From: Thalassotalea euphylliae
Lineage (GTDB): Bacteria; Pseudomonadota; Gammaproteobacteria; Enterobacterales; Alteromonadaceae
Reading direction: 5' to 3'
DNA: 64,000 nt
NCBI RefSeq assembly: GCF_003390395.1
Contig: NZ_QUOV01000001.1
Coordinates: 992,001 to 1,056,000, forward strand
Made by a program: the position numbers and the translations under genes. This document shows positions 1 through 8,976 of this stretch, piece by piece; the stretch's first letter is position 1, and the number at the start of each line of letters is the position of its first letter. The notes below the pieces were generated by a model. That model had not been told where the DNA came from. It searched no databases and worked only from the letters and a program-made list of their open reading frames with translations.

Positions 1-573
1 AAAGGCAAAGTGTTTGCGGCCATTCATGATCACATGTTCGGTTAGCTGATAGCCTCCGTGAAAGTTATCGCAACCAATCGAGACAATGGGTAGTGACTCT
101 ACTTCTGCACCCCAGCGAACAAAGCGGGTATCTTGCTCAATGAGCTGGATCAGCTTTTCTTCGTAATCAACAAAGTCGCCATAGCCTAGCAGAATTATGC
201 CGTCGGCTTTGTTTGAGTCTTCAAACTCGGCGTGCCAGTCATCATTCATTTGCTGAAAAGAGACGAGCAGGTCGTAGCCCTTGTCTGAGCAAGCTTTGGT
301 AATGCTACCCAACATTGACAAGAAAAATGGGTTTATTAAAGAATCATCATTAGTCGGATCTTCAAAAAGCAATAGCGCTAATGTGCTACTTTGCTGTGAA
401 CGCAGGTTACTGGCGTTTTTATCCACTTTGTAATTGAGCTCACGAGCGATCGCCTGCACTTTAAGGCGCGTTTCTTCGTTAACCAGTGGACTATTTCTTA
501 ATGCTCGCGAGACGGTTGACTGCGAGACACCTGCACGAAAAGCTATGTCAAAAGAAGTAGGTTTTGATTTCAA
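1..573 (-). CDS. LacI-family transcriptional regulator (3' part outside window)
   Basis: The frame is open from a TTG at 573 down to base 1, so the C-terminal part lies outside the window. The first 30 residues are a typical LacI helix-turn-helix (FDIAFRAGVSQSTVSRALRN), followed by the hinge-like segment VQAIARELNYKVD. The start of the periplasmic-binding-protein-like effector domain follows, including the segment DGIILLGY. LacI proteins are dimeric repressors of sugar or nucleoside genes; the ligand cannot be told from this half. No ATG is in frame near the 5' end, so TTG at 573 is the best start although its Shine-Dalgarno is weak. The target genes are probably to the left of the window. 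Confidence 0.85.
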   Translation of the reverse strand, partial: MKSKPTSFDIAFRAGVSQSTVSRALRNSPLVNEETRLKVQAIARELNYKVDKNASNLRSQQSSTLALLLFEDPTNDDSLINPFFLSMLGSITKACSDKGYDLLVSFQQMNDDWHAEFEDSNKADGIILLGYGDFVDYEEKLIQLIEQDTRFVRWGAEVESLPIVSIGCDNFHGGYQLTEHVIMNGRKHFAF

Positions 574-625
574 ACTAAGGACCCAATGACAATCAATTGT
601 AAAATATTAACGTTTACTGCTACTT

Positions 626-905
626 AATACCAATTTGATTAATTATTTAGTCTCTCAGAATGGCATAAGCAGTATTAGAACAAACGAAATTTATGACGAT
701 ATAGTTGTTCTACATCAAGTGAATTTTGTGCAGTTATCATGCTGCTTATGCATTCCCAAGGGCGAGTTTTAAAGGCTCATATACTGCGTTATGGCGTTTG
801 CTTTTCCTTCAAAAAAAGGGGAATAACCATTCTCTACACGCCAAGCCTTGTCTATGAGCCTTTAAACTCTCGCTGAGTGATCAAATAATTATTCAATTTG
901 GTATA
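626..905 (-). repeat. MITE-like palindrome-ended repeat, copy 1
   Basis: A non-coding element of about 280 bp ends in inverted repeats (ATACCAATTTGATTAATTATT at the left; its near-complement ends CAATTTGGTATA at the right). Read on the minus strand it aligns along most of its length with the element at 5909-6176. Shared blocks are CAGCGAGA, AAGGCTCA/AAGGTTCA, AGAGAATGGT, ATAACGCAG, AAACTCGCCC and GATAACTGC. It fills most of the gap between the LacI gene and the next gene. No ORF is present. It resembles a non-autonomous transposable element or large REP-type repeat. Confidence 0.75.
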
Positions 906-1097
906 AGTATAGATTTTATGTTTTAGCTAGTTTGTGTTTTTGTGAACTTAACTGTTGAGCAAGTTTTTATAGAAGCGCTTAAGTTATTGCAATTCATCAC
1001 AAAATTTATACCTTGAGTCCCTAATCGTGTTTCTAGCCAGCAATTTTTGCTGTAAATCGTTATAATCTTAGGTTCATGCCTGAAAGTTTAATTAATA

Positions 1098-3689
1098 ATG
1101 GTTGGCGGTAAGTTGTCTAAATCTATTTGGTTACGTTACTCATTTGTTTGTCTCCTCACCTTAGTTATTGCTGCGATTGGTTTCGCTGCCACGCAGCATT
1201 TAAGTAATTTGGATACGAGAGAGTTAGTGCGAACACAAGCCAATATTGAAGTGGCAACGAGTTACTATGTTGACGACAGCAATCAATTATCAGCTAACCA
1301 AGTGCGCGAACGCCAAGCAGATTTTGTTTCATCAGAGCCTAATGATATCCCTTTTGAACTGGGCGATAGCGCCTATTGGGTTAGGTTTTCACTAGCTAAC
1401 CAGACATTAGATGGTGCTGCCTTGGTGTTGCATATCGACAATTCTATGTTGACAGAGCTGGCGGCATATCAATATTCAAGCGCAGTAAATTCGCCCTTAG
1501 CAGCGTTAAATCAAGGAACGTTAAGCGCCACAGCCTTCCCACATTTGAATATTAACCTTAGTGCCAAGCAAAACATTGAGTTACTACTTAAGTTAAAAGC
1601 AGGTGGCCCACCGAATATTCCGCTAGTTTGGCATCAAGCTGAACAGTTTAAGACTAAACAAGCACTAACTAGGGTGCTGTTTGGTGTCGTTATCGGTGTG
1701 CTTGCTGTGATTGCCCTTTATAACTTAGTGATTTTTAACGCCATTCGAGACAAGGTGTATTTAATTTATATCGGTTACTTGCTCGCTGCGTTTTTAGTCT
1801 TAGCCACGGTAAATGGATACGGCTACATACTGTTTAGCCCCGAGACCCAAGCGCTGCTCAATACACATTCGCTGTTCTTCCATTATTACTTACTGAGCTT
1901 TTTGGTGCTGTTTACCTTGTACTTTTTAAAGTTCAATGAAGACAAGGGCAAGCTTTTTAAAATTGGCCAAGTGAGTGTCTACTTGCTTATTGGTCTCAGT
2001 GTTATTGGCTTGTTTATACCGCATACAGAGAGAGCTATTATTTTTTTTAGCTTAGTACCTATATATTATGCGTATTCAATTTGTCTTGTCATACTCAAAC
2101 TAAAGAGTGAGTTTTCATGGGCTCGATATTATGTTGTTTCATGGATTCCACTTTTAGTAGGAGCAGGAGCTCAACAACTAACTTTATTTGGCTATATTGA
2201 CTATTCATTCACACTAGTTAACGCCTTTTTACTTGCTGTGCTGTGTGAAATCACCCTGATGTCGTTTGCGCTCGCCGAGCGTATGCGCCGTCATGAAGCT
2301 GAACGCATTGCCGAAATGAGCTACCACTCAGGCTCTGGAATACCGCGTAAAAATGTTTTTGAGCGCTCCTTGTATAAGTTAATGCAAGCACCTGATGCGC
2401 ATTTGCATGTATTGGTGATTAAACCTGAGCATATTGAGCGTGTTGCTCTTTATGTTAATGATGCGATGAATACCGCTTTATTTAAGCGAATTTACGAAAA
2501 GCTCACGCCACTTTTTGCTTATAATGATGCAATTGAGCCAATAGGCATGAAAGGTGAGAAGATTGCCTTGGTCGCAGGCAATATGTTGGCAATTGTTGTT
2601 AACGAACAGAAAAACCAGCAAGCGTTAGACACCATTGTCTCTTCTATCAATACTTTGGTTGAAGAAGCTTACCGTATTGAAGCGCTGCAAATACCGCTGC
2701 AAGCGAATATCGGTGTGGCCAGCTACCCAGAACACGGTAACTTGCCATTCATCTTATTGAACAAAGCTCAAATGGCATTACCCGACGCAGAAAATTGCAC
2801 CGGCAAGTGGGCAATATATGAAGAGTTTCAGTCAGATAACAGTGGCTATCGGTTGAAGCTTGCTGCTGAAATTAATGCTGCAATCGAGCAGGGGAGCTTT
2901 GAGCTCTATCATCAGCCGCAAGTGGATTTAAAAACCATGCGTGTTTGCGGTAGTGAGTGTTTAATTCGTTGGCATTACGATGGCGAGAACCTAAGCGAAC
3001 ACGGCTTTATTCCACCAACAGCGTTCATTCCCGTTGCCGAAGATATGGGCTTAATTAACAAACTAACCCGTTGGGTCATTAAGCAGGCCATTGCTCAGCA
3101 CAGTGTATTGTTGGCACAGGGTTACAAGCATCACATGGTATCAATCAATATTAGTGGCAAAGATATTTGTGCAGAAGGTTTTTACGAATATGTTGCCGCT
3201 GAAATCGAAGCAGCTGAAATTGCCGCCAACAAGATAGTGTTTGAACTAACAGAATCGGCCACGATCACCAATAATGCCCAAGCGCTAGAGGCCATTGAAT
3301 TACTAACCGAGCTTGGTGTTACCATTAGTATTGATGACTTTGGTACTGGCTATGCGTCGATGGCCTACGTTAGTGAATTGCCATTTAAAGAGCTAAAAGT
3401 TGATCGCCAATTTGTTCAGGACGTTGGCGATGATAAGAAGCGTAGAACCATTGCGGAAACGACGGTTCGAATGGCTAAAGGCTTAGGGCTTGAAGTGGTT
3501 GCTGAAGGGATTAATAGCCAAAAAGATGAAAACCTATTGAGGCAATTTGGTTGCGATATCGGTCAAGGGTACTTTTATGCGAAACCTATGGCTTTTGATG
3601 ATTACCTAGAGTGGTTAACCGACGAAGTGAATGGGCGCTCCCCTGAGCCGCTTGAAGGCGAGTTTATCTCTAAGCATTCACTATCTTAA
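1098..3689 (+). CDS. 7TM-DISM sensor with degenerate GGDEF and EAL phosphodiesterase domain
   Basis: This 863-residue membrane protein probably hydrolyses cyclic-di-GMP. An N-terminal membrane segment (about 10-30) is followed by a periplasmic 7TMR-DISMED2-type domain (about 40-175) and seven hydrophobic helices (about 185-400). Then comes a GGDEF-like fold that has lost the GGDEF motif (about 405-575), and an EAL domain (about 590-845). The EAL signature reads ECL followed by IRW. The metal and catalytic residues are otherwise present: NIS, ELTES, DDFGTG, KVDRQ, AEGI and GQGY. It is therefore likely an active phosphodiesterase whose GGDEF part is regulatory. There is no strong Shine-Dalgarno before the ATG. 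It stands alone and converges with the AraC gene. Confidence 0.9.
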   Translation: MVGGKLSKSIWLRYSFVCLLTLVIAAIGFAATQHLSNLDTRELVRTQANIEVATSYYVDDSNQLSANQVRERQADFVSSEPNDIPFELGDSAYWVRFSLANQTLDGAALVLHIDNSMLTELAAYQYSSAVNSPLAALNQGTLSATAFPHLNINLSAKQNIELLLKLKAGGPPNIPLVWHQAEQFKTKQALTRVLFGVVIGVLAVIALYNLVIFNAIRDKVYLIYIGYLLAAFLVLATVNGYGYILFSPETQALLNTHSLFFHYYLLSFLVLFTLYFLKFNEDKGKLFKIGQVSVYLLIGLSVIGLFIPHTERAIIFFSLVPIYYAYSICLVILKLKSEFSWARYYVVSWIPLLVGAGAQQLTLFGYIDYSFTLVNAFLLAVLCEITLMSFALAERMRRHEAERIAEMSYHSGSGIPRKNVFERSLYKLMQAPDAHLHVLVIKPEHIERVALYVNDAMNTALFKRIYEKLTPLFAYNDAIEPIGMKGEKIALVAGNMLAIVVNEQKNQQALDTIVSSINTLVEEAYRIEALQIPLQANIGVASYPEHGNLPFILLNKAQMALPDAENCTGKWAIYEEFQSDNSGYRLKLAAEINAAIEQGSFELYHQPQVDLKTMRVCGSECLIRWHYDGENLSEHGFIPPTAFIPVAEDMGLINKLTRWVIKQAIAQHSVLLAQGYKHHMVSINISGKDICAEGFYEYVAAEIEAAEIAANKIVFELTESATITNNAQALEAIELLTELGVTISIDDFGTGYASMAYVSELPFKELKVDRQFVQDVGDDKKRRTIAETTVRMAKGLGLEVVAEGINSQKDENLLRQFGCDIGQGYFYAKPMAFDDYLEWLTDEVNGRSPEPLEGEFISKHSLS

Positions 3690-3724
3690 CCTTAACTATC
3701 TTAACATAGGCTAGTTAAGGTTAA
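3686..3724. terminator. Inverted repeat between convergent genes
   Basis: A perfect 13-bp inverted repeat (TTAACCTTAACTA / TAGTTAAGGTTAA) with a 13-base loop starts at the stop codon of the EAL gene and lies before the convergent AraC gene. There is no long T-run, so terminator function is inferred from position and symmetry. Confidence 0.45.
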
Positions 3725-3752
3725 CCCTTGGTTGGTCAAGGTTGATCAAGCA

Positions 3753-4667
3753 CTAGTCGCTTTTATTAAACTGCCCAGGGGGCACCCCAAAATGGCTTTT
3801 AAACGTGCGGGTGAAATGCGCTTGATCATTAAACCCCAAAGCGCTGGCTATTTCCGCGATGCGGGCATTAGGTTGAGTGAGCATAGCTTTGGCCTTACTT
3901 AACCTTTCGTTCATTAAGTATTGATAGGGAGTTAATCCCGTAAACTTCTTAAATTCCCGAAGAAAATAGAATTTACTGCAATTAAGTAGCTCCGCTAGAT
4001 CGCCCACGGTAACGGCTTCCCCAATATGTGTTTGAATATAACTGGTGACTTTGTCTACTTGTCGTTGCTCAAACTTCGAAATACGCTGCTGGCTATTCTG
4101 TAAATCAAAATAGTTAGAGTAGTGCTGAATATAGTGTGTGCTCAGTAGGGCTATCAATTGGTTGAGATAAACCTTACCGTTGCGCCCTTGAGCAGTAACC
4201 TCCAACAAAAACAGTTCAATAATACCTTTGATGGTTTCGTCGATAACATTGTAATTATTCAGAAAGCTAAGCTTTTTTGAGTCAATATTAAGCGGGCAAC
4301 TATTGAGAAAAGTGGATGCTTCAACCGCCAGAATAACAAAATAACAAGGCTCTGATATATCGTGAGTAAAAGGCGTTTTTGGTGGGTTTATCCAGATATT
4401 GCCGGGCGTTGTTTTAAGCGTGATCTCATTGTGCTGGTCGCCGGCTTGCCAATGCAACTCTTCTTCCAGTGCCAGGGCAAAGTAGAAGTAAGGTGTGTAC
4501 ACATTTTGCGGATAAAAATGTGGAGAGCTGCCTTTTTCAAGAATAACGCCTTGCCAGCCAAGTGCCTCACTGGAAAGCTCGATATCTAGCACCTGCCCAC
4601 AATCAGACAGCTGCTCATTAGTCGCTTGAAAAAACGCTAGCTTGGATTTCATCTTTGTTTTACTCAA
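3753..4667 (-). CDS. AraC-family transcriptional regulator
   Basis: A 304-residue regulator. The C-terminal 100 residues form the double helix-turn-helix AraC domain: VGDLAELLNCSKFYFLREFK in the first HTH, IAEIASALGFNDQAHFTRTF in the second, and a final FGVPPGQFN. The N-terminal ~190 residues are a cupin-like sensor region (HWQAGDQ, TPGNIWINPP). It is divergently transcribed from the secreted hydrolase gene at 4886 with a 218-bp shared gap, the classic layout for regulator and target. The inducer is unknown. Confidence 0.9.
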   Translation of the reverse strand: MSKTKMKSKLAFFQATNEQLSDCGQVLDIELSSEALGWQGVILEKGSSPHFYPQNVYTPYFYFALALEEELHWQAGDQHNEITLKTTPGNIWINPPKTPFTHDISEPCYFVILAVEASTFLNSCPLNIDSKKLSFLNNYNVIDETIKGIIELFLLEVTAQGRNGKVYLNQLIALLSTHYIQHYSNYFDLQNSQQRISKFEQRQVDKVTSYIQTHIGEAVTVGDLAELLNCSKFYFLREFKKFTGLTPYQYLMNERLSKAKAMLTQPNARIAEIASALGFNDQAHFTRTFKSHFGVPPGQFNKSD

Positions 4668-4885
4668 TCATTGCTCTTGTGAGTCAGAGCGCCTCTTAAT
4701 ATTGATCTTTCTAGCGCATTTATCACTTGTTTGTTGTTTCACGCTTATTAGAAGTAATTTGCAATTAATCGAGTTGCAATAAATTACAAAACCCTAAGCA
4801 CGAATATTCAATATCCCTTACACACTCGTTTATACACTAGTGCTCAATTCCTAATTAAAGGAGCCCAAAGGAGCAAGAGAAGGTT

Positions 4886-5869
4886 ATGTTCAAGCAAATA
4901 CTACTTGGTCTGACAGCAGCGTTATCAATACATGCGAGTGCTGCGGCAATTAAGTCATCATCTATCAGTGAGGAAAATATTATGCAACAAATTCAATTAG
5001 AGACAAGTGTTGGCAAACTTGCTGCAAATCTATACTTGCCAAGTGGTCATCAAGAAAGCACTGAAAAGTTACCAGTGGTATTGGTTACTGGCGCTTGGAC
5101 TACGGTCAAAGAACAAATGCCAGCTGTGTATGCCAAAGCTTTGGCAGAACAAGGGTATGCGGCATTAACCTTTGATTTTCGTGGTTGGGGTCAGTCAAGC
5201 GACAAGGTTAAGTACCTTGAAGATCCACAGCGTAAAATTGAAGATATTCAGGCCGTTATTAGTGCGCTTGCAAGCAAACAGAGCGAGCTGACACAACTGG
5301 ATGTTGAGCGAATCGCAGGGGTAGGTATTTGTGCTTCGTCTGGTTATATGCTCGATGCCGCACTAGCAAATTCGAATGTTAAAACCGTTGCCGTTGTAGC
5401 GCCTTGGTTGCATGACAAAGCACTAGCAACAGCAATTTATGGAGGTGAGGAAAATGTTGCTAGCTTGTTGACTTTGGCAGAGCAGTCTGCTCAAAAAGAG
5501 CAGCCAGTTACCATTGAGGCGGCTAGTTTAACCAATCAAAGTGCTTTGATGTATCAAGCGCCATATTACACCGAAACTCACCGCGGCTTGATTCCCGCTT
5601 ATGACAATTTATTTAATGTTGCTTCATGGCAAGGGTGGCTTAATTATGATGCACTTGCCACAGCAAGTGCCCAAAACAAACCTGTATTAATGGTTGCGTC
5701 AGAGGCGATGGCTTTACCTGCAGGTGCTAAGCAGTATTTAGAAAACGCTGGCGATAATGTGCAAGCGGTATGGTTTGACGGCATTAGCCAATTTGACTTT
5801 TATGACCAAGCGGATGCTGTTGACAAAGCTGTTGGTGCAATTGATAAGCACTTTAGTAAGTATTTGTAA
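4886..5869 (+). CDS. Secreted alpha/beta hydrolase (dienelactone-hydrolase/YcjY-like)
   Basis: 327 residues with a signal peptide (hydrophobic 5-18, cleavage near ASAAA). It has an alpha/beta-hydrolase fold: oxyanion strand PVVLVTGAW, then TFDFRGWGQSS, and the nucleophile elbow GVGICASSGY. In this elbow a cysteine or serine could be the nucleophile, as in dienelactone-hydrolase relatives. The C-terminal Asp/His pair is less clear (SQFDFYDQ is a candidate). A good Shine-Dalgarno (AAGGAGCAAGAGAAGG) precedes the ATG; an internal ATG at 4982 would remove the signal peptide. The gene is probably controlled by the divergent AraC regulator. Substrate unknown. Confidence 0.8.
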   Translation: MFKQILLGLTAALSIHASAAAIKSSSISEENIMQQIQLETSVGKLAANLYLPSGHQESTEKLPVVLVTGAWTTVKEQMPAVYAKALAEQGYAALTFDFRGWGQSSDKVKYLEDPQRKIEDIQAVISALASKQSELTQLDVERIAGVGICASSGYMLDAALANSNVKTVAVVAPWLHDKALATAIYGGEENVASLLTLAEQSAQKEQPVTIEAASLTNQSALMYQAPYYTETHRGLIPAYDNLFNVASWQGWLNYDALATASAQNKPVLMVASEAMALPAGAKQYLENAGDNVQAVWFDGISQFDFYDQADAVDKAVGAIDKHFSKYL

Positions 5870-5908
5870 TTTTGAACTGATTAAAAAAATACTGGCCTGT
5901 GTAGGTGC

Positions 5909-6176
5909 TATACCAATTGAAATAAATACTTAATCATTCAGCGAGAATTAAAAGGTTCAGAGGCAAGGCATTGATTGCAGAGAATGGTGGTTCCCTTGTC
6001 AAAATCAATAACGCAGCATATGAACCTTTTAAACTCGCCCTTTGGGAGCGTGTCAGCGTCGCGATAACTGCGCCAAATTGATGAGATTTAGAATAACTAT
6101 ATCAACAAAAATTTGGTTTGTACTCCCACCGCTGACAGCGCTCTGAATTGAACAATTAATTAATTCAATTGGTATT
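5909..6176 (+). repeat. MITE-like palindrome-ended repeat, copy 2
   Basis: About 268 bp with terminal inverted repeats TATACCAATTGAA and TTCAATTGGTAT. It aligns, in opposite orientation, with the element at 626-905. It contains no ORF and fills the gap between the hydrolase and the next secreted-protein gene. The ends are well defined, the middle is moderately conserved, and the two copies differ by substitutions and small indels, so they are not recent duplicates of each other. Confidence 0.75.
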
Positions 6177-6229
6177 TCCTTAAACGAAGCATAGGCCAAG
6201 CAAAACCTAACTCATGAAAGAAATCTGCG

Positions 6230-6883
6230 ATGAATAAGTTATTGGCAATTCTAATACTATGGAGCGTAATGATGACAGCTCATTCAAACCAAGCAACACA
6301 AAGCCCTGAGCGTAAAGGCTCGGCAAATATTAGCCAAAATAGAACGCAACAGCTAACCCAAGATGAGGCAAAAATTAGAAGCACTATTTACAGCTTTTCG
6401 GCACTGGCTGATCAAAGTGCTTTTGAGTATTTAGGCGCACTATTCGCTCCAAAAGTGACTTTGGATTACACCGAGCTTTTTGGCGGCGAAGTGCAAATTG
6501 TGACTAATCAGGCATTAATGCAGCAGTGGGCGGGCTTTTTGCCTGGCTTCGACACCACTTTTCATGAGCTAAGCAATATGCGTGTTTCGCAGCTTGAAAT
6601 CGCTGCTCATCAAAAAAGTGCACAGCAAAATAGTGAGCATCAAAAGAATGCACAGGTGAATGTCGATTTTACCGCCAGCCATTGGCTGGGGAAGTCATAC
6701 TACTGGTCAATATCCGGTGAGTATCAGTTCACAGTGGCTAACTATAAGGGCCATTGGGTTATTCAGTCGGTAAAGCTTTTTGCGAAAAGTGAATCAGGTA
6801 GCAGGGAAGTGTTGGAAAAGGTGGCACCACTTGCAGCAGGGAAACTTGCAGCTAAGCGTCAGCGATTGATAACTATTCAATAA
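6230..6883 (+). CDS. Secreted SnoaL/NTF2-like protein
   Basis: 217 residues with a signal peptide (MNKLLAILILWSVMMTAHSN). The mature part starts with a helix, DEAKIRSTIYSFSALADQ, followed by LFAPKVTLDYTELFGG. This is the usual opening of SnoaL-like/NTF2-fold small-molecule-binding proteins (often annotated nuclear transport factor 2 family). A Gln/Asn/Lys-rich stretch (HQKSAQQNSEHQKNAQ, about 128-145) interrupts the fold. The C-terminal strands (YQFTVANYKGHWVIQSVKLF) are typical. Catalytic residues cannot be assigned; the role is unknown. It may share a theme with the NTF2-like gene at 29136, though the two are not close in sequence. Confidence 0.65.
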   Translation: MNKLLAILILWSVMMTAHSNQATQSPERKGSANISQNRTQQLTQDEAKIRSTIYSFSALADQSAFEYLGALFAPKVTLDYTELFGGEVQIVTNQALMQQWAGFLPGFDTTFHELSNMRVSQLEIAAHQKSAQQNSEHQKNAQVNVDFTASHWLGKSYYWSISGEYQFTVANYKGHWVIQSVKLFAKSESGSREVLEKVAPLAAGKLAAKRQRLITIQ

Positions 6884-7091
6884 ATTAACCACTGAGCCTA
6901 TAAATGAACTAACCCAAAGACCGCATCAGTTTTAAATTCCTATTGCCACTAGTCATTGATGTCTAGTGGCTCATCATCTGGTAAAGCTTGCTAGCTAATT
7001 GTTTTTTTTAATAATTGCTTTTTTATTAAGGTGCTAGCTTTGTTATGATACAGATTAAAATGAGTGATATAACATACGCAAGGACGATGCT

Positions 7092-7331
7092 ATGAGCCTA
7101 TACAGTAATGAATATTTAGATAATCAAATCGAAAAAGAGAGTAAGTACCTTTGGAGTGCTGAAAGTATCTTTTTGGTGATTGTTTTGGTTGCATGCTTAA
7201 TCAGAGAAGAGCTCACTTTTACTTTTGTATTATTACTTGTTGCGTTCAATTTTTTACACAGACGCTTGGCAATGTGTAACCGCCGCTTAGAGCTTTTAGA
7301 AGAGCGCCTAGCTCAGGCTCAATCAAACTAA
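7092..7331 (+). CDS. Small two-helix membrane protein
   Basis: 79 residues, not recognised as a named family. Two adjacent hydrophobic helices (about 25-40 and 43-57) are followed by a basic, amphipathic C-terminal helix (RRLAMCNRRLELLEERLAQAQ) likely to form a coiled coil in the cytoplasm. A Shine-Dalgarno-like AAGGA lies 9 bases before the ATG. It is followed 42-66 bp later by another small membrane protein gene on the same strand, and the two may be co-transcribed. Confidence 0.6.
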   Translation: MSLYSNEYLDNQIEKESKYLWSAESIFLVIVLVACLIREELTFTFVLLLVAFNFLHRRLAMCNRRLELLEERLAQAQSN

Positions 7332-7397
7332 TCCAACCAAATACCATAAATTACATTACTATTTTCTGTTGGCTTGAGTAGCCAAGTATTTGAATAT

Positions 7398-7682
7398 ATG
7401 ATGAAAGTTTGTACGTTACCAGGAATTAATAGGAGGTTATTTTTGGAGACTACGCGCGAAAAACGTACCATAAAGCAGTGGCTTTTGGGTGACTACTCAT
7501 GGGGGTTAAAACTATCTTGGTCACTAGCGACTATTATGACAATAGTTGTATTGAGTGTGAGTGAAGTTGGTATCTCGCAGACATTAATGAATGGTGATCT
7601 TAACTTCGCTCTCTTACTTTATGCGTTAGGTTATTTATCTGATATTCGATATCGTTTATTTGAAGATGTGCGAAATGATTAA
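7398..7682 (+). CDS. Small membrane protein of unknown function
   Basis: 94 residues from the ATG at 7398; an in-frame TTG at 7374 would give 102. Neither has a clear Shine-Dalgarno. A basic N-terminal segment (REKRTIKQWLLGDYSWGLKLSW) precedes two hydrophobic helices (about 38-55 and 64-80). The tail is charged (DIRYRLFEDVRND). Not recognised. It ends just before a strong terminator hairpin at 7742, which supports this being the last gene of a short transcription unit with 7092. Confidence 0.55.
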   Translation: MMKVCTLPGINRRLFLETTREKRTIKQWLLGDYSWGLKLSWSLATIMTIVVLSVSEVGISQTLMNGDLNFALLLYALGYLSDIRYRLFEDVRND

Positions 7683-7741
7683 TGAACTACCCAATTAGCT
7701 AATCGGCTAACTGGTTGTCATTTATCGCGAATTAAGTAAAT

Positions 7742-7780
7742 AAAATGCCAGCTTCTTTTTATAGAAGCTGGCATTTTTTA
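7742..7780. terminator. Bidirectional intrinsic terminator
   Basis: Stem ATGCCAGCTTC / GAAGCTGGCAT with a short loop (TTTTTATA), flanked by A-run and T-run on both sides. It sits between the plus-strand gene ending at 7682 and the minus-strand yeeN-like gene ending at 7812, so it can serve both. Confidence 0.85.
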
Positions 7781-7811
7781 TCTCAGTTTTATTATGACAA
7801 CTAAGTGCGAA

Positions 7812-8537
7812 CTATCTTTTAACATCAGCATTGTGGTAGACGTGTTGTACATCTTCACAATCTTCTAGCATCGCAATAAATTTGTCGAAGTTAGCGATAT
7901 CTTCTTCGCTAGTAACGTCGGTGTATGTTTGCGGAACCCAAGTGATTTCTTCAACTTCTAAATCAAATTCCGGCATGCTGTTGGCAAACTCCGTTTTGAT
8001 TTTGAAGAATTCAGTGTGTGGCGCATAAACGGTGATAATGCCGTCTTCTAGCTCAACGTCAGTAACGTCAATATCAGCCATCATAAGGTTTTCTAGTACA
8101 GTTTCGTCGTCTTCACCTTTAAAGGCAAATACTGCTTGGTGATCAAACATATGAGACACGGTACCAGTTGAGCCAATTTTTGAATTGGTTTTAGTAAAGC
8201 ATTGACGAACGTCTTTGATGGTGCGGTTACCGTTGTCAGTTAAACAATCGATAATAACCATGCAGTTGCCAGGACCAAAGCCTTCATAACGGGCTTCTGA
8301 ATAGTCTTCACCGCCAGTACCTTTTGCTTTATCAATTGCTTTGTCGATAACGTGCGTTGGTACCTGATCTTTCTTTGCTTTATCAATTAAGCTTCGCAGT
8401 GCTAAGTTGCCGTCAGGGTCAACACCACCACTTTTGGCAACAGCGTAAATTGCTTTACCATATTTTGAATAAACTTTAGTTTTTTGACCGGCGGTTTTCG
8501 CCATAGACTCTTTTCGGTTTTGAAACGCTCTACCCAT
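7812..8537 (-). CDS. YebC/PmpR-family regulatory protein, YeeN type
   Basis: 241 residues, the usual length. The N-terminus [18 protein letters not shown] followed by [10 protein letters not shown] is the hallmark of the YeeN branch of the YebC/PmpR/TACO1 family. Conserved blocks [33 protein letters not shown] and [11 protein letters not shown] follow, as in YebC. Members of the family act as transcription regulators, and recent work on YebC-type proteins links them to translation of difficult motifs such as polyproline. Which applies to YeeN is not settled. It is monocistronic, ending at the terminator at 7742-7780. Confidence 0.92.
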   Translation of the reverse strand: MGRAFQNRKESMAKTAGQKTKVYSKYGKAIYAVAKSGGVDPDGNLALRSLIDKAKKDQVPTHVIDKAIDKAKGTGGEDYSEARYEGFGPGNCMVIIDCLTDNGNRTIKDVRQCFTKTNSKIGSTGTVSHMFDHQAVFAFKGEDDETVLENLMMADIDVTDVELEDGIITVYAPHTEFFKIKTEFANSMPEFDLEVEEITWVPQTYTDVTSEEDIANFDKFIAMLEDCEDVQHVYHNADVKR

Positions 8538-8775
8538 CTTATGTTTGCTTCTTATTTACAATGATCCAATGGCTAGATTTTAACAGCGAGTGCAGGGTTT
8601 TTGCTAGGGGCAGATGGCAATCTATCTATGATTTAAGTTAACGGGAATGCTTCAGCAAGCCATATAGTGAAATTTGGCCAGCGATAATGTAAAACGGGAA
8701 GAAATTAAGTGGCTACCAAATTCTAGTAACCACGGGTTATTGGATAAACTGCATAGGCTTACCTTAGTGTTGGCG

Positions 8776-8901
8776 TTATTGTAAAACTAGCTGTCGCTGT
8801 CGGTGATGATCCATTTGAGTAGTGCTAATAGTTAAACCACTACATACATTGATTAGCGGAATTTCAGGGGCGGTTGTTTTACCCACCAGTAATTTATTCA
8901 T
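8776..8901 (-). CDS. Possible 41-residue peptide downstream of the TPR gene
   Basis: A 41-codon frame starts with ATG at 8901 preceded by GGAGAT at good spacing. It reads MNKLLVGKTTAPEIPLIN, then a Cys-Ser-Gly-rich middle and a basic tail (MDHHRQRQLVLQ). It lies 75 bp downstream of, and on the same strand as, the TPR-like gene. No family is recognised. The ribosome site and position are the only support; it could be noise. The rest of the 8538-8976 gap shows no other gene. Confidence 0.3.
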   Translation of the reverse strand: MNKLLVGKTTAPEIPLINVCSGLTISTTQMDHHRQRQLVLQ

Positions 8902-8976
8902 TATGAATCTCCATTACTTCTTATTTGTTACTGCGGTTTGTTATCATCATTTTTAATGGCTTAACAAGTGCCGTTA

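Noticed and set aside
4362..4589. Plus- and minus-strand frames inside the AraC gene
   Set aside because: Shadow frames; the AraC protein is well supported.
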